The position numbers and the translations under genes were made by a program. The notes under the pieces are model-generated. The model saw only the letters and a list, made by a program, of their open reading frames with translations, was not told where the DNA came from and did not search any database. From positions 107,859,994 through 107,923,993 of the forward strand of contig CM058233.1 in the NCBI GenBank assembly GCA_030180135.1: a DNA stretch of 64,000 nt, read 5' to 3'. The DNA comes from Orychophragmus violaceus. Taxonomy: Eukaryota; Streptophyta; Magnoliopsida; Brassicales; Brassicaceae. Shown here piece by piece: positions 23,680 through 34,980 of this stretch; the stretch's first letter is position 1; every line of letters begins with the position of its first letter.

Positions 23680-25657
23680 TCAACAGGTCCAGGAGTTGGA
23701 TCTTCTCATAAGGGGTTTCATTTGTTTGTCTTCTTCAAGAGCAACCATACCGACATGTGATGGATCTTCCAGCATCATCTTAGCTACTAAGTATCCGGCG
23801 ATCGACCAGGTCTGGCATTTACGTGCCTGTTTCCCCACGTATCTCCCTACCTTTCCATCGTAGTATTCAGGCCAATGGTCCTTATGAAGCCTCGCTTCTG
23901 CTACTTCAATTGCTCGTCTTGCTATTTGAGGTCGACCAGTTTTGATACAAGCAGCCGTCAGTAGCCATAGCAGTACTGTACCAGTGTATATTACATCAAT
24001 AAAGGTCAGGTTAGCTTTTGCATATAGTGGAACCAGAGGAACACTGGAACAGGAAAAGGTAATTACCTGGCCAGGACCCTCCATTGTGGTAGCTCCATCG
24101 AGTGTTTTTGGGGTCACAACCAGTTACTATTCTCCATTCATGGCTTTCTATTGCAGGGTAGCAAACTTTCAGTGGCATTTCTCCCACCAACTCTTCCCAG
24201 CGAGATTCTATGAGATCCATAATTGCGGTTGACTGTTCAGGAGTAGCCAAGGAAGACAATATGGCTATACAATTGCCCAAAGCAAACCAACGGAAATCCA
24301 TTCTTGCGGGGCTGACATTACCGATAAAAAACCCTCCGTGAGACGGCATGAAGTCGAAAACCCATTCTGGAAGAGAATCAGGGATTACATTGAACTTGTT
24401 TACAGCAGTGTGAGAGTATTCCTCTGTCTTATATCGGTAAATGTCATTAAGCTGCTTCAAGTCTAACCAAAAGTAGCTCCTCATGTGGTAGCTTAATGCA
24501 TGAAGTCGCTTCACTATCTGTTCCACCATTTCTTTACCTTCTCCGTCATGTTTGAGTAGGAGCAAGGCACATCTTAAGGCCATGAAGAACAGGGCTTGAA
24601 TCTCTATCGGGTAACCATAAACTCCCTAAAACAGAAAACACAAGATTCAAAAATGGAAGATTGATGACACAGCTAGCTCAAACAGTTGGAAAGAATCACT
24701 AGAAACAATTAGTAATAAGAAAAACTTTGCTCACCATCCTACGATCAATCATACAGCAACCATCAGCGCATAAGAGAGTGGGAAAGGTATCAAATCCCTC
24801 AGACAGACACAGGCTTAGTATCAACCGTATACCCTTCTGGCATTCAGGCAGTTCAGCAAGAGAAGAGTCTCCTGTAGATTTTGTGTAGGCTCTGAGCAGA
24901 ATAATCCACCAGAATCCAGAATCAACTGGCGCTACTCTTCCAATTGCGCTCTCACCAAAATCAGCTATCAATGTTTCATGGTTTCTAACCGGATCATGGA
25001 AAACTTTGAAGCTAGCAGGCATAACTCCTTCACCAAGCTGGAATCTATCAATCTTTTTCTCCCACGACTGAAGACGAAGAGTCTTCAAAAGGAAGTTTCT
25101 CACTATATCTGGCTCTCCGTTCATCAGGAATGCTAAAGCACTTGGTACAAAGTCTCTCACAAACACCTAAGACAACAAATTAACCAACACACGACTTAAT
25201 AGAATCATGACAGGTAAAATGTGTTCAGCAAAATATGAAGATTCTTCACCTGATCATAGTTGAGTTTTTCTTCAGAGTTATCCACCGCAGCAATAGTCCC
25301 AACAGGTTGTCCACGGAAGTATACCATAGAGCGCCTCAAAGCATCCCAGGCCTCGCCCACCATAGGATGAGATTCAAATCCATGCAGAGACCGAGGAGTA
25401 TTGAATCCAGACCTCCTACCCACGCTCGGTGAAATCACATAATCAGCGTGATCATGAACCCGAGAAGCATTATCCGCGTTTCTAAGCTGTGGTGAGCCAG
25501 ATAATTCAGTAAGAGACCTTTCATCAAGTGATCTCAGTCTTTCAATATTCAACGGCCTTGGCTTCTCTAGCAGCTTGGAGAAATCAATGTCATCAATATC
25601 GTCCGCTGTGACATCCCCATTCTGATTTACATCTACAGTCAGTTTAAAATACGACAT
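23680..25657 (-). CDS. Alkaline/neutral invertase B, GH100 (At4g34860-like)
   Basis: Four coding exons (25250-25657, 24735-25166, 24067-24625, 23680-23975) join to 564 residues. The N-terminus lacks a plastid or mitochondrial transit peptide, so a cytosolic enzyme is likely; it carries the R-S-L-D-E-R-S-L-T-E-L family motif. The GH100 (alpha/alpha)6 catalytic region follows: V-F-V-R-D-F-V-P-S-A, D-S-G-F-W-W-I-I-L-L-R, W-S-Y-H-N-G-G-S-W-P and W-P-E-Y-Y-D-G. The enzyme hydrolyses sucrose to glucose and fructose at neutral to alkaline pH. I start at the ATG at 25655-25657, because the frame upstream opens only with TTG. The 5' leader probably contains an intron (25680-26300). No defect seen. Confidence 0.95.
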
Positions 25658-26420
25658 GGATCCAGATTGATTCAAATCCTAGCCAAAAGTCCAATGATCA
25701 TGCCCTGCATATCCATAAATAGATCAGATTCATCTTGCCCACAATAAGATACAGTGAATAGAATAGTTTTATAAATCACACAGAAATTGGGGAAACAACG
25801 CACAGCAATGGCATGATCAAACGTTTAACATGTAATAGACTGTGGATTCTGCATCTTCAGTTGAAACGCAAACTTCAATCGTATATATTTTTTCCACAAA
25901 TCGTCGAAATACCAGAAGAATCCAAAACAACGAAGAAACGTAATCGATCAAAAGCCGTTCTATGGAAACTGATACCTATGAAACATATCAACAGGAGAAA
26001 GTTCCCGATCAATCAGAACGCAGATAACAGAGAAACTTCACGAACAGGAATTGAACATCGAACCGTCGGATTTTCATGTAAATTTAAAGAAGAAGAAAAC
26101 AAACCAGAGAGTTTTCGACTCGATTTGAACGGCCCTGCGCAGAGAACAGATCGAAAACAAAACTCTCATCGAGCTAAACCGCGTAAACAACTCTACACGG
26201 AGATCCGGCAAAAACAAAGCAGGGAAAAAACTTGATCACAGAAAGACGTAGACATATTACGAACCTTATAATCCAGCGTTGAACGAAGAAGACGACAAAA
26301 ACGAACAAGCTTCGCTCACTGTTCTGCGTCTTTATCTTCTCTCAAATCACGAAACAGAAGATAAGCGAGAGTATCACTCGTCGAACAAATAATTAAGCAG
26401 GTAGATAGAGAGAGAGAGCC
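25658..26420 (-). promoter_or_regulatory. Invertase 5' leader and proximal promoter
   Basis: The region upstream of the start codon holds candidate splice signals for a 5'-UTR intron, and an interrupted GAGA run near 26408-26418. A 140-codon plus-strand frame at 25813-26235 lies antisense here and matches no known protein; it is treated as chance. Confidence 0.4.
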
Positions 26421-27149
26421 GAGACGGCAAAGGGTATAGAGTGTGTATCAAAGCTAATCTGCAAAAGAGGTTGTGGGTCCACGTGTAGGGTCAAGATGTG
26501 ACTGTGACAGGAAGATGGAAACGAGGACAGTGACACTAGCGATGGGGAAGGTGAAAAAGGTGACCTTTCATCAAGCCATGCATATGATATGATTGCAATG
26601 GAGGTTGTTGAGTTTCACCAGTATTATTATTTTCATTTAAATTTCTGAAAAATGGTTTTCCGATTACAAATCGTGACGTCAGAGAGTATCTTTGTAGTGA
26701 GTAAGATGTTTGGTTGTCCACGTGTACGGTGGCAGCGGATCTCGTGCCCTGCGGCAGTCAGTCAGCTGACTCATTGTTGGTTTCTGGATATTTTACTTTT
26801 TTACTTGATAAATTTCAATCAATTTGAATCATAAATAATTTATCAGTTCTTGTTGATAATAATGAAACACAAGAAAAATGAGAACGAATATTACTTACTA
26901 GATTAGAAAAGAAAAGACTATTCATTGTCCATTGGAAGACTCCAAACGTTATTATGCTTTGATTTTATTTAACTTTAGGATTTTAGGGACATATATACTC
27001 TTGTTAGTTTATTCTAGACAATAATGTGATATAAGTTGCAAATGGTGTAACATCACTACCGCAGATAGTTAGGATACTTGATGCTAAAAAAGAAAAGAAA
27101 AATCGTTTATTCCAACCATACACCATGCATAGTTAACATATCATGTGTC
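26421..27149. other. Intergenic spacer; expected cyclophilin gene absent
   Basis: No gene is seen. In A. thaliana order, from memory, the cyclophilin gene ROC5 (At4g34870) lies between invertase and amidase; neither this spacer nor the following transposon-like block contains a cyclophilin domain. Confidence 0.5.
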
Positions 27150-27383
27150 TTAGACCATGTACAGCGTTGGTTTTTATAGGGTTCTTAGCGCTATATCTTA
27201 GGTGGTTTGATTTAAAAAAAAAATGAATAATAGCTAATTACTTAAGGATCGATCTTTAAATTAGATACTTAAGCAACCGTTTCTTAAATATATGGCATAC
27301 ACCGATTCATCTTCTTCTTCTTCTTCTTTTTTTGGTAAAAAGATCTTCTTCTTCTTCTCAATTGTTTCTTCAACACCGAAGAA

Positions 27384-28186
27384 ATGGCGACTGTAATCGA
27401 CGCAGCGATCCCATATAGACTTCTGGAGGATAAGACCGGTTCGTCTTCTTCTTCCAAAGGAGAATCTAGTCCCGTCGACGCCGTTCTCTTCGTCGGGATG
27501 TCTCTGGTGCTCGCAAGACTAGGGTTCCGTACACCGTCGCTCTCCTCGTTATCGGGATTGCTCTTGGATCTCTCGGTTCGGTTTCGATGATTCTCCTTTA
27601 GTTTGTAACTTCCACTTCTCTAATTTTGTCATGATATTTGAAAATTCCATCGAGTAATTTCTTTCCTGATAGCGTTGAAGTCAACGCATCGAACCTTGTT
27701 TGATCTCAATTTCAGCAGCTAAATGTTTAGAATTCTTGGAAGAAAAGAAAACTTCATTGATTACTGATATTTATCCTGCTCAGTTGCTAAGACATTTGTT
27801 TTTTAAAATGTTTTTAGAATATGGAACTCACCACAGTGACCATAACCTTGGGAAATTCGGCCATGGGATTCGTATTTGTAAGTTCTTAATTTAATTTGTC
27901 TTCTCTTCCATGGTGAGCTTTGTTGACTTACCATCTCAATGTTTCTGTACAGGGAACGGTATCGACCCTGAACTTTTTTTGGATGTTTTTCTTCCGGCTC
28001 TTCTTTTCGAGAGTGCCTTCTCCATGGAAGTTCACCATATCAAGGTTATTGATTTGCTACTGTTTCCTCTGTAATCGAGAGCTCTTCTTGTACTTGAACT
28101 CCTAGTTAGGCTTAAGGTAAAGGGAAATATAAGTTGCTTCTCATTGCTGAAGGCATTCTCGACAGCAATAAGATTGCATATCAAGG
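27384..28186 (+). pseudogene. SOS1/NHX7-like Na+/H+ antiporter, rearranged 5' exons
   Basis: The start (27384) encodes an N-terminus like SOS1/NHX7 or NHX8: D-A-A-I-P-Y-R-L-L-E, a Ser-rich stretch and S-S-P-V-D-A-V-L-F-V-G-M-S-L-V-L. A short deletion then shifts the frame; V-P-Y-T-V-A-L-L-V-I-G-I-A-L-G-S-L continues in another frame (about 27511-27567). Exon-2-like H-N-L-G-K-F-G-H-G-I-R-I is at about 27850-27880. Exon-3-like I-D-P-E-L-F-L-D-V-F-L-P-A-L-L-F-E-S follows a preserved AG at about 27953-28050. A much later exon piece, E-G-I-L-D-S-N-K-I-A-Y-Q-G, is at 28148-28187. The intervening exons and the whole C-terminal half are missing. Introns are retained, so it was copied at DNA level. 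Confidence 0.8.
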
Positions 28187-28426
28187 TGCCATATAATGTT
28201 GAAAGTTTGCAGTATATTCTTTCGAGCTAAAAGTGACTTCCATTTAGATTAGATGAACATAGCTTATGTCTAAATTTTCTCAAGCCAATTGTTTACCAAG
28301 TCATTGCATTTTCCATCTGTTATGGCAGTTATGCTATTACAGTGAACAAACTTCTGTTTACATGGTATTTGGTTCCGACAGGATAATTATTCTTGTAGCA
28401 TGAACTAGTACAAAAGGATCCCATAT

Positions 28427-28569
28427 CTTCTGAAAGAGCATCTGATGGAAGATCCCATATCTTTTGTAATCGTCCCATCTTATGTAGACATTCTGGAATG
28501 AGAGCTCGGATTGAGCTGCTGTTGAAGCAACAAAATCTTAGTAAAAACGATGTCAAGGAGATACTTCAG
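28427..28569 (+). other. Unidentified coding-like fragment
   Basis: One plus-strand frame reads uninterrupted for about 47 codons with an exon-like character (R-I-E-L-L-L-K-Q-Q-N-L then D-V-K-E-I-L-Q) and ends at a CAG|GT donor-like site. It does not resemble SOS1 and I do not recognise it. It may be a second captured gene piece. Confidence 0.3.
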
Positions 28570-28954
28570 GTTCTCTCTTATATCACCTTAAAGTATACAA
28601 CAATTGATTAATGTTTTGACTTGATATGGAGAGAATTTTTTGAACAATTTGATTTCTGTAACCCAACATGTAGCTAGAAGATGTTGACATGGCGTATGAA
28701 ACTCAACCATTTTGCGCCAAGTTGTTTAAACAAGACTCGTTTTTTTCATACTCTACGACCCAGTTGTATCTAGCCGAATAAAATAAACACACACACATAT
28801 ATATATATATATATTTTTTAAAGAACCCCAACTTCGGGTTCATGAATGGAAGAGTAAAACAAACACAAGTTCTTAACTATTCATAAGTACCAAAAATATT
28901 GATAAAATAATGCTAAGAACCCCAAGATGGGGTTCACCAATGTGTTTGCTCTTA

Positions 28955-29609
28955 AAACATATGATGATGTTCCTAATTTTCTTTGCATTCACAGAATGTC
29001 CAATCAAATCACTTTGGCAAACAACACATAGTGAACAAAAGCGGAACGGTTATATTAGTGGTTAGTAGAAATAGTAAGCGGTTGAATAGTGGAAAGCTGT
29101 TGACGAAAGCGGTTAACGAAAGTGATAACAAAAAAATTAAAAATAACCATTTTTACTATAGTTTTTAACAAACTTTTCATGAAGAAACGGTATGATTCTA
29201 ACGTTTTTAAAGTTTTAATTTAGTTTCACCAATCAAACACACAAGTGGGCTATTATGCTCAAAAGTGAAACCTAAAACATTCTCTCTAGAAATATTTGTT
29301 TTGTCTTAAAAAAACAAAGAGTAGTACATAATGATTAGTAATAATGGGCTTCTGCTTTTGGACTCGGCCCACCTATACGAAAACGCCGTTATTTTGTCGG
29401 GTTCATTTAACAATAATTTTTTTTTCTTTTTGAATCCTCTATATGATTATGAACCCTTCAAACTGGGAGGGGGATAAGCCTCAAAATGATGGCACATTTA
29501 ATTTTTCATTTAACTCAACTCACACAATGATAATATGAAATTTTGTGGATACAAACACACACAAAATTATCCAAACAAAACTACTTTATTTATAATTAAA
29601 CATGAAGGC
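28955..29609. other. Spacer, no gene seen
   Basis: AT-rich intergenic sequence with no supported feature. Confidence 0.5.
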
Positions 29610-29959
29610 TGTTCGTTTGCCTGCCGCCGGCGGCAGCGGCTGGTGGCTGGCGGCAAGTTTTTGTTCGTTTGCTTGCCGCCAGCGGCAGCGTCTAGCGGCT
29701 GAGATTGGTAGCCGCGGCAGTTTTTTGTTCGTTTGCCTGCCGCCAGCCGCCGGCGTCAGCCGCCGGCGTCAGCCGCCAGCGTCCAATCGCGAACAAATTC
29801 CGGACGCTGATTTTTTCGGCGTTAGAAACAGGAACTAGCGGCTGACGCTGGCGGTTGACGCCGGCGGCTGGCGGCAGGTAAACGAACAAAAACCTGCCGT
29901 CAGACGCTGCCGCCAGACGCTGCCGCCAACCGCTGCCGCCGGTGGCAGACAAACGAACA
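29610..29959. repeat. GC-rich imperfect palindrome in the amidase 5' flank
   Basis: A 350-bp block rich in ctgccgcc/ggcggcag units begins tgttcgtttgcctgccgccg and ends with the complement (ggcagacaaacgaaca). Outer inverted copies of tgttcgtttg enclose further internal copies of gttcgtttgc on the left arm and aaacgaacaaaa on the right arm. The sequence can fold into a long, interrupted hairpin. This suggests a foldback-type MITE. No clear target duplication was found. It ends about 75 bp before the chosen amidase ATG and so overlaps the promoter or leader. Confidence 0.75.
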
Positions 29960-30033
29960 TGACTTGGTCTGTGAGAAAAAGGCAAGCAAACATGTTACTT
30001 GGCGTTGACCATTCCAGCTCTGCGTTTCATCTT

Positions 30034-32243
30034 ATGAGTCAACGCCACTTCTTCTTCGTCTTCTTTCTTCTTCTTTCTTCTCACATCATGCTAACCTCAA
30101 CATTCTCGATCCAAGAAGCCACAATTGAAGACATCAGACTTGCTTTCAAAGAGAAAACACTCACATCAAAGCATCTCGTCGAGTTATATCTCCAAGAAAT
30201 CTCCAAACTCAATCCAATACTCAACGCAGTCATCGAGACGAATCCAGATGCTCTGATCCAAGCAGAGATCGCAGACAGAGAACGCGAGCGTAATAAAGAC
30301 GTCATCACTGACCTTCCTTTCTTGCACGGTGTTCCGATCTTGCTCAAAGATTCCATCTCCACCAAGGACAAGCTTAACACAACGGCTGGTTCGTTAGCTT
30401 TGCTTGGTTCTGTTGTGCCTCGAGACGCCGGTGTTGTCAAGAGACTCAGAGAGTCTGGTGCTGTGATCTTGGGTAAAGCTAGCTTAAGTGAGTGGGCTTA
30501 TTTCCGATCTAACACAATCCCAAGTGGTTGGAGTGCACGTGGCCTCAAAGGAAAGGTCAGTTTCTTCATTCCATCGGATTCATTGCTCTGTATCGAGCTC
30601 TGTTCAAGCTTGCAAATTTACCAAAAATCTCACAAAAAGTTGCAAACTTTATGATAAAATCTTTGAATGCTTGCAGAATCCGTACGTTTTATCAGCGAGT
30701 CCTTGTGGGTCAAGTAGTGGTTCAGCTATATCAGTGGCGGCTAATCTTGTAGCCATGTCACTTGGGACTGAAACTGATGGTTCCATCCTCTGTCCTGCGA
30801 GTCAGAACTCGGTTGTCGGAATTAAACCGACTGTCGGGCTCACGAGTCGAGCCGGGGTGGTTCCTGTCTCCTTGAGACAGGACAGTATAGGGTGAGACTT
30901 GGAGCATCCCTATAAGAAGAGTAATACCTTGGGTGTCAAGTTTCTTTATTTATTGTGTGTTTTCGATGTTAGGCCGATATGCAGGACAGTTTCGGATGCT
31001 GTGCACCTTCTTGATGCTATTGTGGATTATGATCCCTTGGACGAAGCCACCAAGGCTGCATCTGAGTTCATACCCGAAGGCGGTTACAAGCAGTTTCTCA
31101 CAGTTAGTGGCCTTAAGGGTAAGAGATTAGGGATAGTTATGAAGGATTCTCTTCTTGAGGAGCACATCAAAACATTAAGGTAAAACTTGTCTTAGTTTAA
31201 TTCCATTGATCATTCAATCAAATCGACTTAGAAATCACTCTGTTTTTGTGATGAAGACGAGCAGATGCGACCGTCATTGAAAATCTATCGATACCAAACA
31301 TGGAAGTTCTTCTCGATTGGAATAAGAGCGGTGAAGAGACAGCACTCTTGGCTGAGTTCAAGATGTGTCTCAATGCATATCTTAAAGATCTTGTGAAATC
31401 ACCGGTCCGGTCCTTAGCAGATGTTATTGCCTTCAACAAGAAATTTGCTGAGCAGGTAAGTATTAAGCTTTGAACTCACCCTTTCCACTAGACCTGGGAT
31501 TTTCGGTTCAGTTCGGTTAACCTAGTTCGGTTATTTCAACAAGTTTGAAAAAAGTTCAGTTATCGGTTTGGTAGATCGGGTAACTAAATTATAACCCAAT
31601 TTTAACCAAAATAAACCAATTTTAATCAAAATACATTAAAATTTATGAACCGAACCGAACTATCTGAATTAACCAAAAATATCTGAATTTAACTAAATTT
31701 ATCCGAATTTTCAAAAAGAAAACCTGGTTAATTTCGGTTTAGAAATTGATAACCAAAATTAACCAATAACCAAACCGAACACAATTTTAATTTATCTAAT
31801 TTCGGGTTAAAAATTGAAAAACATTAACTAACCGAACTCCCAGCAATATTTGAAGAAATGTGATCATTGAAATGAGAAAAACACAGGAAAAGGTGGAAGA
31901 ATGGGGACAAGAGCTCTTCCTTGCAGCAGAAGCAACCAATGGAATGGGTGAGAAAGAGAAAGCAGCGTTGCAGAAAATGGAAACACTTTCAAGGAATGGA
32001 ATTGAAAAGCTGATGAAAGAAAAGAAGTTAGATGCAATCATGACCCTTCGTTCAACGTTGAGCCCTGTCCTCGCCATTGGAGGGTATCCAGGAATCAATG
32101 TCCCCGCAGGATATGATAGTGAAGGAGTTCCATTCGGGATAACCTTTGGAGGATTGAGATTCTCAGAGCCAAAGCTCATTGAGATTGCTTATGCCTTTGA
32201 ACAAGCAACTTTGATCAGGAAGCCACCCAAGTTCAAACCTTGA
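30034..32243 (+). CDS. Amidase-signature family protein (At4g34880-like)
   Basis: Five exons (30034-30555, 30677-30891, 30973-31179, 31257-31455, 31887-32243) join to 499 residues. A hydrophobic N-terminus (about residues 4-21, F-F-F-V-F-F-L-L-L-L-S) looks like a signal peptide, so the protein probably enters the secretory pathway. The Ser-cisSer-Lys triad of the family is recognisable: Lys in P-I-L-L-K-D-S, the Gly/Ser-rich C-G-S-S-S-G-S-A signature, and G-T-E-T-D-G-S-I downstream. The first Gly of the usual G-G-S-S-S-G-S is Cys. The substrate is unknown. Two further in-frame ATGs lie upstream (29959, 29989); the first is in the palindromic repeat, so I prefer 30034. Intron 4 contains a repeat. 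The reading frame is intact. Confidence 0.9.
31488..31850. mobile_element. AACCGAAC-rich repeat in amidase intron 4
   Basis: The insert begins gacctgggattttcggttca and ends, on the minus strand, gctgggagttcggttagtt, so its ends are inverted relatives. The body is many variations of aaccgaac/ttcggtt. It looks like a short non-autonomous element common in Brassicaceae introns. No clear target duplication was found. Confidence 0.6.
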
Positions 32244-32899
32244 GGCACACAGAGAAACATATCTTTGTAATGTACATTTATTTGGAGACTGGAAATAAGT
32301 TACATACTTTATCACTATTATAAGCTCAAACACTAAGCTTAGGGCAGAAATCTGAGCTTACAAAAAAAGGAGCTGAAAACTCATCAAAACAAGCCATTCT
32401 AATACGTTCTGGAGTGGCTGGAGTTTCCAGAGGGAACCAGTTGGTAAGACCTACCTCTGTTCTAGCTGCTTTGATAGCTTCCTTTATAGCAAAGAAAACA
32501 GATGATGCAAGAAAGAACGGTGGCTCGCCCACTGCTTTAGATGAATGTATTGCCTTTGTATTCGGATTCCCCTGATTCAATAAAGTATAATCTCAGCTTC
32601 AGATTCAAATGGGTTGGCTGCTAGTTGCTACCAGTTTAAAGATTGTTCTTGTGGATGCATACCTTGAGAAGAGAAACATTGAGGTGGTATGGAATATCAT
32701 TAATGGAAGGTATTTTGTAGTTTCCTGGTCCACAAGTCAGTAAAGTTCCCGGTCGAATCCATTTATGAGCTGCATCTCCCCATTTGAGTTCTTCTAAAGC
32801 CACCCAACCTAGTCCTTGTACAAATGCTCCTTCTATCTGCAAATAGTGATTAATAGAATGGACAAGTGTCAGAATAGATCATTTTCAAGGGCAATTGGA

Positions 32900-33120
32900 A
32901 GCAAATGGGGTTACAAGCTCAAATACCCAATGGCAAGCTTGCTCGTCACAAATCCCGCCTTGTTGCCTTAGGAAATCGCCAAAAAGAGGGGTTGGACTAC
33001 ACATATATGTTTGCCCCTGTCTCTAAACCGACTATAGTGCGCCTCATGCTTCAGGTTGCGGTGGGAGGTTCATCATATGGACGTGCACAACGTGTTTCTT
33101 CACGGTGACTTAAACAGGAG
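32900..33120 (+). mobile_element. Copia reverse transcriptase fragment
   Basis: A plus-strand reading resembles the start of a Ty1/copia RT: L-A-R-H-K-S-R-L-V-A-L-G-N, then D-Y-T-Y-M-F-A-P-V-S-K-P-T-I-V-R-L, and in a shifted frame V-H-H-M-D-V-H-N-V-F-L-H-G-D. It is short, frameshifted and lacks LTRs, so it is a remnant. Confidence 0.8.
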
Positions 33121-33629
33121 GTTACATAAACATAAACATTAATTAAAATAAATAAAAACACAAGGTATTTTAAAATAAAAAGCATCCATAAATTGTCATA
33201 AAAACATAATGTAATAAGAAACACAATTTTATAAATAGAAAAACTAACATGAAAATGGAAATAAGAAACATACATAAATTATCATAAAAAGAACAAAATG
33301 TCAAATAAGTATTATTTAATTTAATTATGTACTTACTTATATAAAAAAAAAAACAATTATAAAATTCAAAAATATAATTAATATTACGTAGATAATTTAC
33401 ATTTTTCTTGATTAACATAAATTCCAAATAATCAAAAAGGAAAATATCATATATTTCTAATAAGTTAGGAATGAGATAATTCCATATTCACACGGCTGAA
33501 CGAGATTAGGAATGAGATATATATACAACTTTTATCGACGAGATTGGTAGAGACAAAGGAAAAAGCTTAGTGAGGCAATAAACAGTTTGGCAATTATCAA
33601 ACGCTAAGGTGATCGACAACAACCAAACC
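33121..33629. other. AT-rich filler inside the XDH fragment
   Basis: Very AT-rich (many cataaaaacataa-type strings), with no coding evidence. It precedes the F-box pseudogene and may contain its former promoter. Confidence 0.4.
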
Positions 33630-34378
33630 ATGAATGATGGATCCGCTACAAGATTTCTGATGTTACCGGAGGATTTGATATTAAACTGCCTAGCTCGTGT
33701 CTCGAGATTATACTATCCAACTCTTTTCTTAGTTTGTAAGAGATTTCGATCTCTTGTTGCTTCAGCGGAGCTCTATAATATCCGAATCCTATTAGGCCTC
33801 ACTGAGAGTTTTCTCTACGTGTGCTTACGACGCCGTACCGATTCCAACCTACTAAATTGGTTCGTTCTAACAAATAACTCCAAAAAAGTTTTGGTTCCGA
33901 TTCATGTTCCCAATTCATCTCTGCCGCCGGGTGTTGCAGTGGTTGGTCCTAATATCTATATCATTGGCGGTGGATCAAAGAATAATGCTTCGTCCAACGT
34001 TATGGTCATGGATAGTCGTCATCATCTTATTGTGTGATAGAGAACGTGTTCTACCGTTACGGTGATAGGAAGATATATTGGTATGACCTCGAAAATAGAA
34101 TGTGGATAACTTTGAAGGGTTTGGAAGGATTGTCTAGGTTGAGCTTTTCTAACCAAACAGTTCAACTGGCGGATTATGGTGGGAAAATAGCGATTTTGTG
34201 GGAGGAGTATGTGTCTGTTGATGAGAATAAAATGATTTGGTATGGGGAAATTGCTCTTGAAAAACGCCAAAATGGGGAAATTTGGGGGACGCTCGAGGGA
34301 TTTGAGAATTTGTTAATATCCAATGGGCCAAACTGTCCAGTGGGTTTAGTGCACGCTCTTATTGCTACGGTTTGGTGA
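33630..34378 (+). pseudogene. F-box/kelch-repeat protein, internally deleted
   Basis: The first frame (33630-34037) encodes an F-box, L-P-E-D-L-I-L-N-C-L-A-R-V-S-R (about residues 13-45 after the ATG), and the start of a kelch region (V-A-V-V-G-P-N-I-Y-I-I-G-G). It stops soon after M-V-M-D-S. A second frame from about 34034 continues with the C-terminal part (I-Y-W-Y-D-L-E-N-R-M-W and W-Y-G-E-I-A-L-E) to a stop at 34378. The central kelch repeats are missing and the frames do not join. F-box/kelch genes of this type are abundant and short-lived in Brassicaceae. Its presence inside the XDH fragment indicates insertion or ectopic repair. Confidence 0.85.
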
Positions 34379-34980
34379 ACTCACCTGATCCATACATACG
34401 GATGCAATGAATATCAATCATATTGTTTTATTTTTCCTACCTTGGATAATAGTTTTTTCTTCTTCTTCTTTTTTTTTTTTTTTCAATGAAACCTTATTCG
34501 GAGAAAATAGTTTGTTTATCTTTCGCAACCCTTTTATTTGGCAACATGTAATAACCAAATTCTGGAGGAAGGGTAGTCCATTTTTAGTTGATTTGTAACG
34601 ACCAACAAAACGAATTTTTAATTTTAATAAATTGTCACAAAATATAGCTTTAATGGTTAAAAATATTATATAATAAATTTGAAATCATTATTAAATGAAT
34701 ATAAATCTTACATTTTTAATTATTTTTTATGAAGTTTTTATTTAGTTAAACAATGGAAAATATAATATACTGTTTAGGTTGGTTTTTAAATAAGTTTTAT
34801 TATATAAACATGAAGCGGAGCTGATGAAACATACTCGCATAAACAACCTTGTAAAATCATGGAAATCGCTATTGCCAATGTTGTTGTTTTTTTATGTTTG
34901 GACATTCCCCAGTGTATTTAAGGTCAATATGTTGATGTAAATTTAGAAAATAGCAGGCACTTACCAGCTACATAGAGTTA
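34379..34980. other. AT-rich filler, no gene seen
   Basis: AT-rich sequence between the F-box pseudogene and the resumption of XDH homology near 34960-34980. Contains a poly-T run at about 34470-34483. Confidence 0.4.

Larger units (their letters stand above)
27150..28954 (+). mobile_element. Putative TTA-flanked element carrying gene fragments
   Basis: A 1.8-kb block (27153-28951) is bordered by TTA on each side. Its two ends are inverted relatives: the left starts gaccatgtacagcgttggt and soon reads gggttcttag; the right, on the minus strand, starts gagcaaacacattggtgaac and soon reads ggggttcttag. TTA flanks and GA.CA-type ends suggest a PIF/Harbinger-like non-autonomous transposon. Inside are decayed SOS1/NHX7-like exons with their introns (27384-28186), an unidentified coding-like segment (28427-28569) and an AT microsatellite. 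The ends are only partly similar, so the boundary call is tentative. Confidence 0.45.

Noticed and set aside
25658..25675. Upstream TTG start for the invertase
   Set aside because: The ATG at 25657 matches the family N-terminus (M-S-Y-x-K-L-T-V-D-V).
25813..26235. 140-codon plus-strand frame
   Set aside because: It is antisense to the invertase leader, has no domain, and is charged low-complexity sequence typical of chance frames.
29602..29985. Overlapping frames of 78 and 97 codons on both strands
   Set aside because: They are translations of the GC-rich palindrome, which gives long open frames on both strands without coding meaning.
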